NCBI GenBank assembly: GCA_013336025.1
Contig: JAAXUM010000111.1
Span: 1-6,288, forward strand
DNA length: 6,288 nucleotides
Direction: 5' to 3'
Origin: Chlorobiaceae bacterium
Lineage (GTDB): Bacteria; Bacteroidota; Chlorobiia; Chlorobiales; Chlorobiaceae
Shown: piece by piece, positions 1-4,884 of the stretch
How positions within the stretch are numbered: position 1 is the stretch's first letter
How the letters are laid out: every line of letters begins with the position of its first letter
Notes under the pieces: generated by a model
The model's database searches: none
The model's input: the letters and a program-made list of their open reading frames with translations, nothing else
Told to the model about the DNA's origin: nothing
Program-made: the position numbers and the translations under genes

Positions 1-147
1 CGGAGTTTTGCTTGAGACAACCGTAGCGAGCACCATGGTATCACCAAGGCGTACAAGGGCGGCGCCATCGGCCTGTTTTGCCATTTTACCGGTTTCGATC
101 GAGAGTATCTTGCCCTTGCCAAGATCAATTGCTTTGTTGATAATCAT
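1..147 (-). CDS. pnp: Polynucleotide phosphorylase, N-terminal 49 codons (partial, runs off the window)
   Basis: PNPase is a trimeric 3'-5' exoribonuclease that degrades RNA by phosphorolysis, releasing nucleoside diphosphates, usually in the cytoplasm as part of a degradosome. Only the start is present: [20 protein letters not shown], followed by the hallmark stretch [20 protein letters not shown] and then [10 protein letters not shown], where the frame leaves the window exactly at base 1. This matches the opening strands of the first RNase PH domain (family pattern: LETGKLARQADGAV..RYGDTVVLATV). The ATG at 145-147 is well fixed, because an in-frame TAA lies six codons upstream and no other ATG, GTG or TTG falls between. 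No clear Shine-Dalgarno is seen before it. It is the last visible gene of the leftward rsmI-panC-pnp series. The usual rpsO-pnp arrangement is not seen here, since panC precedes it. The catalytic second RNase PH, KH and S1 domains lie outside the window. Confidence 0.93.
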   Translation of the reverse strand, partial: MIINKAIDLGKGKILSIETGKMAKQADGAALVRLGDTMVLATVVSSKTP

Positions 148-170
148 GGAAATCGTTTGTAGTTAGTGAT

Positions 171-183
171 AAAAGTGTTTTCC
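171..183. repeat. 13-base direct repeat, copy nearest pnp
   Basis: The plus-strand sequence AAAAGTGTTTTCC (GGAAAACACTTTT on the coding strand of pnp) recurs exactly at 285-297, 114 bases away. This copy ends 24 bases before the pnp start codon. An exact 13-base match inside a 173-base gap is unlikely by chance even in AT-rich DNA. It could be a paired protein-binding site or the trace of a local duplication. Confidence 0.6.
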
Positions 184-228
184 TGTGTAATCCATGCTCT
201 CCGTTACCGTGATTGCGGTTGCGTTGCA

Positions 229-250
229 TTAAGACCGTTCTGACGGTTAA
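229..250. other. Small inverted repeat (hairpin) in the pnp leader
   Basis: ACCGT at 234-238 pairs with ACGGT at 243-247 around a TCTG loop. The stem extends through TTA (229-231) and TAA (248-250) across a two-base bulge. It has no T-run on either side, so it does not look like a terminator. It could be part of a structured pnp 5' leader. Confidence 0.35.
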
Positions 251-284
251 ACAGAAAAACAACGAGTTTTTAAATATAATACAA

Positions 285-297
285 AAAAGTGTTTTCC
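285..297. repeat. 13-base direct repeat, copy nearest panC
   Basis: This is the second exact copy of AAAAGTGTTTTCC. It lies 23 bases downstream of the panC stop codon in the direction of transcription. It sits just before the AT-rich box that might act as a pnp -10, so on the minus strand the copy falls within the -35/-10 spacer of that candidate promoter. Confidence 0.6.
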
Positions 298-345
298 GAT
301 AACCGTCATCTTCATGGCGCTTATACCATGAACTTCCTGTTATCG
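297..345 (-). terminator. Nested inverted repeats at the 3' end of panC, weak terminator candidate
   Basis: An inner perfect 7-base inverted repeat (TTCATGG at 311-317, CCATGAA at 326-332, 8-base loop) spans the panC stop codon. An outer 7-base pair (CGATAAC at 297-303, GTTATCG at 339-345) encloses it. In the direction of transcription the outer stem is followed by eight bases and then six T residues (plus-strand A6 at 283-288). The spacer before the T-run is long for an intrinsic terminator. It may instead be an attenuator or a 3'-end stabilising structure, or chance. Confidence 0.3.
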
Positions 346-1172
346 ATGAGTCTGACCGTACCGGTCTGAACAGCAAGCAGAAGTCTGTATGTTTTTCCTT
401 TTTCCGCTTTTGATGCGGGCTGAAAGGTTTCGTCGTCAACAAAGCAGATGTATTCAGGACGGCAGGAGAGAGATGATTTGATGATAGTTTCAACCTCAGG
501 AACGATGGTGTCCAGGTCAAGGCACGGTTCGGCAATGCGACGTTCAGCATGGCAGAGCCCTTTGTAAAGAACGGTGGCGGCATCCCGCTCTTTTGCCGAT
601 AGATAAATGTTTCTTGAACTTATGGCAAGACCGTTTTCATCCCGAATTATCGGGGCTTCGATGATTTGTACATCGATGTTGAGATCTTTGACAAGCCGTT
701 TGATAACGGCCAGCTGCTGGGCATCTTTTTCTCCGAATACAGCGATATGCGGTCTGGTTATCTGCAGAAGCTTGGTGACGATGGTTGCTACACCGCTGAA
801 ATGTCCGGGTCGCTGTTTTCCTTCGAACTGTTCGCCAAGAGGTCCGGGATGAACGGTTGTCTGAAAGTTTTCTGAATAGACAGCCTCAACCGGCGGAGCA
901 AAAACATAGTCTACCCCTGCTGCCTTTGCATGTGCAGCATCCTGTTCAAAAGGCCTCGGATATCGATGAAAATCTTCGTGAGGAGCAAATTGTTTCGGGT
1001 TGACAAATATGGTGAGAATAATGGTGCCGGCAATTTTCCTGGCCTCATTGATCAGACTCAGATGCCCTTCATGCAGGGCGCCCATGGTCATGACAACGCC
1101 GATAAGCTGACGGTTGAGTCGGAGCTTTTCAGCAATAGCCTGCATATGCAGGGGGTCAGTAATGATCTGCAT
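321..1172 (-). CDS. panC: Pantothenate synthetase (pantoate--beta-alanine ligase)
   Basis: PanC joins pantoate and beta-alanine using ATP (via pantoyl-adenylate, releasing AMP and PPi) to make pantothenate, the precursor of coenzyme A, in the cytoplasm. From the ATG at 1172 the product has 283 residues, the same length as the E. coli enzyme. Visible motifs are TMGALHEGH (29-37, the HIGH-like nucleotide-binding site), VNPKQF (58-63), the [15 protein letters not shown] pantoate/ATP-binding stretch (118-132), FGEKDAQQ (146-153) and [10 protein letters not shown] (179-188, equivalent of KMSKS). The frame stays open 33 codons upstream, to an ATG at 1271, but the homologous N-terminus begins at MQIITDP, so 1172 is chosen. 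AGGA lies two bases before this ATG, which is close for a ribosome site. The start overlaps the end of rsmI by 17 bases, implying co-transcription and probably translational coupling. No panB or panD is in the window. Confidence 0.96.
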   Translation of the reverse strand: MQIITDPLHMQAIAEKLRLNRQLIGVVMTMGALHEGHLSLINEARKIAGTIILTIFVNPKQFAPHEDFHRYPRPFEQDAAHAKAAGVDYVFAPPVEAVYSENFQTTVHPGPLGEQFEGKQRPGHFSGVATIVTKLLQITRPHIAVFGEKDAQQLAVIKRLVKDLNIDVQIIEAPIIRDENGLAISSRNIYLSAKERDAATVLYKGLCHAERRIAEPCLDLDTIVPEVETIIKSSLSCRPEYICFVDDETFQPASKAEKGKTYRLLLAVQTGTVRLIDNRKFMV

Positions 1173-1890
1173 TGTCCTGTTCGTTTTTTTTGTTTTTTTT
1201 GCCAGCAGGGTTAACAACAACAACAAATTCTCCCCGTATTGTTTCATGTTCGAGTCGTTCCCGAAGAGCATCGAGAGTGCCGGTACTATACTCTTCGTGT
1301 ATTTTGGTCATCTCCCTTGCAATGAAGAGTTCTGAATCGGGGAAAGTCTCTTTGAACTCATCAAGAAGTTTTATGATCCTGTGCGGCGATTCATAAAAGA
1401 CAACAGGGGTGTTGAGTGAAGAGAGAAAAGCAAGTCTGCTTTTTCTTCCTTTTTTATGCGGAAGAAAGCCTGCGAAAAAAAAATTGTTGACCGGCAGGGG
1501 GCAGACTGATAACGCTGCAGTAAGTGCGCTTGGCCCGGGAATCGGGATGACGGGAAAGCCTTTTTCCCTGAGAGCATGAATCAGAGAATATCCGGGATCG
1601 CTGATTATAGGGGTTCCTGCATCGGTTGTAAGACAGACATCAACGCCATCTTCAAGCAGTCTTGTGATCTGGAGTACGGCCCTTGCTTCATTGAAGTTGT
1701 GGTAGCTTATCAGCTTTTTGCCGGTTATATCGAAGTGCTTTAAAAGAATCGATGCTCTGCGAGTATCTTCACACGCTATGGCGCCTGCGTTTTGCAGGGT
1801 TTTGACTGCTCTCAGAGTGATGTCTTCAAGGTTGCCGATGGGAGTTGCAACGACATAAAGACATCCGGTATTTCCGGGTTCATGCTGCAC
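1156..1890 (-). CDS. rsmI: 16S rRNA (cytidine-1402-2'-O)-methyltransferase RsmI
   Basis: RsmI uses S-adenosylmethionine to 2'-O-methylate C1402 in the decoding centre of 16S rRNA. The 244-residue product has the tetrapyrrole-methylase fold with all main RsmI motifs: [15 protein letters not shown] (11-25), ACEDTRR (39-45), [13 protein letters not shown] (88-100), IPIPGPSA (115-122), FAGFLP (139-144), FYESPHR (165-171), [10 protein letters not shown] (191-200) and GEFVVVV (220-226). The start is GTG at 1890: an in-frame TGA lies seven codons upstream, no ATG falls between, and the ATG at 1883 is out of frame. E. coli RsmI has 286 residues. This one stops soon after the catalytic domain and lacks the roughly 45-residue C-terminal helical extension. 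Its tail is lysine/asparagine-rich (KKNKKN, 231-236), encoded by two A8C runs. It overlaps panC by 17 bases and diverges from the ATPase gene at 1983. Confidence 0.95.
   Translation of the reverse strand: MQHEPGNTGCLYVVATPIGNLEDITLRAVKTLQNAGAIACEDTRRASILLKHFDITGKKLISYHNFNEARAVLQITRLLEDGVDVCLTTDAGTPIISDPGYSLIHALREKGFPVIPIPGPSALTAALSVCPLPVNNFFFAGFLPHKKGRKSRLAFLSSLNTPVVFYESPHRIIKLLDEFKETFPDSELFIAREMTKIHEEYSTGTLDALRERLEHETIRGEFVVVVNPAGKKNKKNEQDNADHY
1183..1200 (-). repeat. Tandem A8C homopolymer runs in the 3' end of rsmI
   Basis: On the coding strand two AAAAAAAAC units lie back to back and encode KKNKKN at RsmI residues 231-236. Each contains the heptamer A AAA AAC in the reading frame, a form known as a -1 ribosomal slippery site, and each is a run on which polymerases can slip. 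The panC frame is open through this region, 11 to 28 bases before the panC start codon. Confidence 0.7.
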
Positions 1891-1946
1891 TGATAAAAAG
1901 AGATAGGTTCAGGTCTGGTTTCCTGTGGTAGATTCAGAATGCATTT

Positions 1947-1954
1947 AGTATAAT
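1947..1954. promoter_or_regulatory. Overlapping divergent -10 boxes between rsmI and the ATPase gene
   Basis: The 92-base region 1891-1982 must hold promoters for both divergent genes. A perfect TATAAT lies on the plus strand at 1949-1954, about 29 bases before the ATPase start. TATACT on the minus strand occupies 1952-1947, overlapping it. Neither has a good -35: the plus-strand hexamer at 17-base spacing is TGGTAG (1926-1931). If both are real, the two polymerases would compete for the same DNA. Confidence 0.4.
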
Positions 1955-1982
1955 AAAAATATGATAAACAGTTTTCCCCTCA

Positions 1983-2969
1983 ATGATGAAGGATCAAAAT
2001 CAACTGGTAACGGGCAGAGATGTAACCGTTTTTTTTTCGCTGAAAAAAAATGGTTTTTTTGCAAAACCCTATAAAGTCAGAGCGGTTAACGGGGTTTCTT
2101 TCGACATAAAGAGGGGCGAAACCCTCGGTCTTGTTGGAGAATCGGGTTGCGGAAAGACCACGCTTGGCCGGGCGATGATCCGTCTGGGCCATGGGGTTAC
2201 CGGTGGTCATATCGAATTTAACGGCAGGGATATTTCTTCGATGGGCAAGAGAGAGTTCAGGGCGCTTCGAAAAGATATCCAGATGATTTTTCAGGATCCT
2301 TTCGGATCGCTTAATCCCAGGCTTACCATTGGTCAGATGCTCGCCGAGGTCTTGAAGGTGCATCGCCTTGCCAGCGGAGAGGCTTCCCGCAAAAGAATTC
2401 TTGAGCTTCTTGACATTGTTGGCTTGCAGAAGGAGTATTTCAACCGGTATCCTCACGAGTTTTCAGGAGGTCAGCGTCAGCGTATCGGCATAGCTCGCGC
2501 TCTTGCTGTCAGCCCGTCATTTATAATCTGCGATGAGCCTGTTTCTGCTCTGGATGTTTCGATTCAGTCCCAGATCATCAATCTGCTCAAGGATCTGCAG
2601 AAAGAGTTCGGGCTAACCTATTTTTTTATTGCCCACGATCTCTCTGTTGTTGAGTATATCTCTGATCGCGTTGCGGTGATGTATCTCGGCAAGATTGTTG
2701 AAATTGCCGATTCCCGATCACTCTATGAAGCTCCCAGGCATCCCTATACGGAGGCACTGCTGTCGGCAATTCCCCTGCCTGTGCCGGGAGGCAAAAAACA
2801 CCGTATTCTGTTGAAAGGCGACCAGCCCGGTCCGCTGAACATCCCTTCCGGTTGCAGTTTTCATCCCCGCTGCCCGAAGGCAATGCCTGAATGCAGCATA
2901 CGGGAGCCTGTGCTCAAATCGCCGCCCGGTGAGCCGGATCGGCAGGTAAGCTGTCTGCTTTACCCTTAG
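1983..2969 (+). CDS. Peptide ABC transporter ATP-binding protein, OppF/DppF type
   Basis: This is a cytoplasmic ATPase subunit of the oligopeptide/dipeptide (nickel) importer family, which normally works with a second ATPase, two permeases and a binding protein. The 328 residues show Walker [10 protein letters not shown] (52-60), Q-loop [11 protein letters not shown] (Q104), signature SGGQRQR (161-167), Walker B IICDEP (181-186, E185), D-loop SALD (188-191) and H-loop His218. A C-terminal oligo-HPY region ([14 protein letters not shown], 251-264) follows. Cys291, Cys297, Cys304 and Cys324 form the conserved cysteine set of this subfamily, which is reported to hold a 4Fe-4S cluster in some members. 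The full-length pattern and the [33 protein letters not shown] region favour OppF/DppF over OppD/DppD. The start is ATG 1983, or the adjacent ATG 1986; no Shine-Dalgarno is visible. Partner genes are absent here, so the substrate is unknown. The gene symbol is left empty because opp, dpp and gsi types cannot be told apart. Confidence 0.93.
   Translation: MMKDQNQLVTGRDVTVFFSLKKNGFFAKPYKVRAVNGVSFDIKRGETLGLVGESGCGKTTLGRAMIRLGHGVTGGHIEFNGRDISSMGKREFRALRKDIQMIFQDPFGSLNPRLTIGQMLAEVLKVHRLASGEASRKRILELLDIVGLQKEYFNRYPHEFSGGQRQRIGIARALAVSPSFIICDEPVSALDVSIQSQIINLLKDLQKEFGLTYFFIAHDLSVVEYISDRVAVMYLGKIVEIADSRSLYEAPRHPYTEALLSAIPLPVPGGKKHRILLKGDQPGPLNIPSGCSFHPRCPKAMPECSIREPVLKSPPGEPDRQVSCLLYP
2029..2060 (+). 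repeat. T9-A8-T7 homopolymer cluster near the ATPase gene start
   Basis: Within codons 16-26 the gene contains T9 (2029-2037), A8 (2043-2050) and T7 (2054-2060), encoding [11 protein letters not shown]. The A8 can pair either with the T9 before it (loop CGCTG) or with the T7 after it (loop TGG), so two exclusive hairpins are possible. Loss of one T from T9 gives a TGA three codons later. Gain of one T leads to a TAA about a dozen codons later. Confidence 0.6.
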
Positions 2970-3000
2970 CGCGTTGTTTTTTTCTTCACCATTAACGAGT

Positions 3001-3010
3001 ACTGGCCAGT
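3001..3010. other. Perfect 10-base palindrome overlapping the sppA start codon
   Basis: ACTGGCCAGT at 3001-3010 equals its own reverse complement and runs into the GTG start at 3009-3011. It could be an operator half-pair for a dimeric regulator that would block sppA translation or transcription, but a 10-base palindrome also arises by chance every few kilobases. Confidence 0.3.
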
Positions 3011-4814
3011 GAAAGATTTCAAGAGAAAGTCAGGTTGCTGGAGAATCGGTTGTCTTGTGCTGGTTGTTGTTCCGGTTCTTATTGCGGTTGCGGTGTTTTT
3101 TTATTTCCGTTCATCTCATGTTCTTCCGGAAAAATTCGTCTTGAGTGTTCCGCTTCAGGGAACTCTTGATGAGGTGCACTCCCGGAACGCTTCATTGCCT
3201 GTACTCTCGTCAACTGAACCGTTGTCGTTTCAGGATCTGCTTTTTCTTTTCGATCGTGCTGCCGCAGACAAGAGGGTGGGTTCTGTTCTGCTTGAAATAG
3301 GAGGGCTGCATGCAAATCCGGCCAAACTGACGGAACTCAGGCATTCAATTGAAAAGGTAAGGGCGTCAGGTAAAAAAGTTGTGGCTTTTCTGCGTTCGGC
3401 AGAGGACAGTGATTATCTGCTTGCGACGGCCTGCGATTCCATTGTTGTTGAAGAGGGGGGATTCCTGATGCTCGATGGTCTGAAAGCCGAGACACTGTTT
3501 TATACCACGGCGCTCAATAAGATAGGGGTTACTTTCCAGGCATCTCAATGGAAAACGTATAAAAGCGGCATTGAGCCATTTGTAAGAACAGAGGCAAGTC
3601 CCGAGTATCTTGAGCAGATCGGCGCACTGCTTGACGACGTGTACGATGATTATCTCGGGTATGCTTCAAATCGCAGAGGCATAAGCCGTGATTCATTGCA
3701 GGCTGTTATCGATAACGTCGCGCTTCTTTCGGCAAAAAAAGCCGTTCAGCTTGGTTTTGCTGATGGTATTGCTTCGTCCTGGGCACTTAACCGGTCACTT
3801 GCCCGGAAAATAACAGGAAAGGAGCCGGAGCGTGGTGATGAGGTGATTTTGAGTGCCGAGCGTTACCTTGATTTGGTTGAACCCGCTCTCAACGTTGAAG
3901 GGAGAGATGCAATTGCACTGATTACCCTTTCGGGTCCGATCTACCGATCCGGCGGTGCTTCAGGTATGAGTGTCGGCGACGGAATTGACGAAAAGCTTTT
4001 GCAAAGCTCACTTGAGGCTGCGCTTGATGATCGTGATGTCAAGGCTCTGGTGCTGCGTATCGACAGCCCCGGAGGAGATGCGCTTGCTTCGGCTGATATG
4101 CTTGAGATGCTTGATTTTGCAGCAAAGAAAAAGCCTCTTGTTGTCTCCATGTCAGGGGTTGCAGCTTCCGGGGGGTATATGGCGGCATTGGCGGGCAAAA
4201 AAATTTTTGCAGAGCAGCTTACCATTACCGGATCGATAGGCGTCTATGCGCTCAAGCCTGAAATCAGCGGTCTTGTTGAAAAAACAGGTTTGCAGCGGTC
4301 GGTGGTCACGCGAGGCAGGTATGCCGATGCAACCTCGCTTTTCAAGCCGCTTGACAAGGATGCTTACGGTAAATTTGTTGCCGCTTCGGGTGACGTCTAT
4401 CATGATTTTGTGAGCAAGGTTGCCATTTCAAGAAAGATGCGGTGGGCTGAGGCCGATTCGGTAGCCGGGGGGAGGGTCTGGAGCGGAAAAAGGGCATTGC
4501 AGGCAGGACTGATTGACAGCATTGGAGGATTGCATGATGCCATCCGGGCGGCTCAGATACTCGGCAAAACAGACAAGACAAAAAAAACCCGTATCCTGTT
4601 TTATCCTGAACGGAAAAGCTGGATGGAATCTCTTGTGGAGGGGGATTTTTCCGGATTCTCCCGGAGCATGACCTCTGCGTTGAAGCAGCGTCTGATCCAT
4701 GAGCTTGTTCCTGAAGGGCAAATAAGCTCCATCGCTGCTTTTTACAACATGCTGATGGTCTCAGGCCAACTGCATCTGATTGCAGCCCTGCCCGGCGAGG
4801 TCGTTATCCGCTGA
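3009..4814 (+). CDS. sppA: Signal peptide peptidase SppA, 67 kDa type (protease IV)
   Basis: SppA is an inner-membrane serine/lysine-dyad protease facing the periplasm. It degrades signal peptides left after secretion. The 601 residues match the long two-domain form (E. coli: 618). One membrane segment spans about residues 13-33 after a basic N-terminus. The first S49 domain carries the catalytic Lys185 in the motif YKSGIEPF (184-191), equivalent to E. coli Lys209. The second S49 domain carries the nucleophile Ser387 in GVAASGGYMAA (383-393), equivalent to Ser409, preceded by LRIDSPGGDALAS (349-361) and followed by GSIGVYALKPE (408-418). Both dyad residues are present, so the enzyme is predicted active. 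The start is GTG at 3009; no upstream ATG is available in frame and the next Met is far inside the protein. No Shine-Dalgarno is seen. It lies 39 bases after the ATPase gene in the same direction, so co-transcription is likely. Confidence 0.95.
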   Translation: MKDFKRKSGCWRIGCLVLVVVPVLIAVAVFFYFRSSHVLPEKFVLSVPLQGTLDEVHSRNASLPVLSSTEPLSFQDLLFLFDRAAADKRVGSVLLEIGGLHANPAKLTELRHSIEKVRASGKKVVAFLRSAEDSDYLLATACDSIVVEEGGFLMLDGLKAETLFYTTALNKIGVTFQASQWKTYKSGIEPFVRTEASPEYLEQIGALLDDVYDDYLGYASNRRGISRDSLQAVIDNVALLSAKKAVQLGFADGIASSWALNRSLARKITGKEPERGDEVILSAERYLDLVEPALNVEGRDAIALITLSGPIYRSGGASGMSVGDGIDEKLLQSSLEAALDDRDVKALVLRIDSPGGDALASADMLEMLDFAAKKKPLVVSMSGVAASGGYMAALAGKKIFAEQLTITGSIGVYALKPEISGLVEKTGLQRSVVTRGRYADATSLFKPLDKDAYGKFVAASGDVYHDFVSKVAISRKMRWAEADSVAGGRVWSGKRALQAGLIDSIGGLHDAIRAAQILGKTDKTKKTRILFYPERKSWMESLVEGDFSGFSRSMTSALKQRLIHELVPEGQISSIAAFYNMLMVSGQLHLIAALPGEVVIR

Positions 4815-4867
4815 TGAGCATGCTGATACTCTTCCCGGGAGCATGGCTGATGAGCAGTTGTTCCCGG
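4810..4867. repeat. Imperfect direct repeat at the 3' end of sppA
   Basis: GCTGATGAGCA occurs at 4810-4820, including the sppA stop codon, and again exactly at 4846-4856. Each copy is followed by TTCCCGG (4832-4838 and 4861-4867), but the spacing differs by seven bases. This looks like a decayed short tandem duplication of the end of the gene and its downstream sequence. Confidence 0.5.
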
Positions 4868-4871
4868 AGAG
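4829..4871. terminator. Imperfect inverted repeat in the convergent sppA/porin gap, terminator candidate
   Basis: CTCT (4829-4832) plus CCGGGA (4835-4840) pair with TCCCGGAGAG (4862-4871) with a two-base bulge and a 21-base loop. On the plus strand the stem is followed by GAGGTTTTCCGTTTT, a discontinuous T-rich tail, so it could weakly terminate sppA transcription. Read from the porin side it has no T-run. The gap is only 70 bases and both genes converge on it, so some termination signal is expected here. Confidence 0.35.
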
Positions 4872-4884
4872 GAGGTTTTCCGTT

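Larger units (their letters stand above)
148..320 (-). promoter_or_regulatory. panC-pnp intergenic region, putative pnp leader and promoter
   Basis: This 173-base AT-rich gap separates panC from pnp, both transcribed leftwards. On the minus strand it holds an AT-rich box (TATTATATT at about 281-273) that could serve as a -10. The best -35 match, TTATCG at 302-297 with 18-base spacing to TATATT, is poor, so promoter identity is weak. The region also contains two copies of a 13-base repeat and a short hairpin at 229-250. Bacterial pnp leaders are often structured and autoregulated, so regulation in this gap is plausible, but nothing in the sequence proves it. Confidence 0.3.

Noticed and set aside
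125..583. Minus-strand ORF of 152 codons spanning the end of panC, the gap and the start of pnp
   Set aside because: It overlaps panC out of frame, its product is low-complexity and resembles nothing, and it crosses a likely regulatory gap. The panC and pnp frames fully explain the region.
1173..1271. PanC extended 33 residues upstream to an ATG at 1271
   Set aside because: The extra residues (Leu/Lys-rich) have no counterpart in PanC, the frame lies inside rsmI, and the 283-residue form from 1172 matches the family length.
1980..2456. Antisense ORF of 158 codons across the ATPase gene
   Set aside because: It lies opposite the Walker A and Q-loop region, which is strongly conserved on the plus strand, and its product has no recognisable domain.
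2945..2983. Terminator between the ATPase gene and sppA
   Set aside because: GGTAAGC and GCTTTACC form a bulged hairpin at 2945-2964, and T7 lies at 2977-2983, but 12 bases separate stem from T-run, which is too far for a standard intrinsic terminator.
4196..4211. A7T5 palindromic tract GCAAAAAAATTTTTGC in sppA
   Set aside because: It encodes the ordinary stretch GKKIFAEQ of the S49 domain. An A-tract bend is possible, but there is no reason to assign it a function inside the coding sequence.
3941..4225. Antisense ORF inside sppA (94 codons, Ser/Ala-rich)
   Set aside because: It is a shadow of the catalytic domain of sppA; its composition reflects codon bias on the opposite strand.
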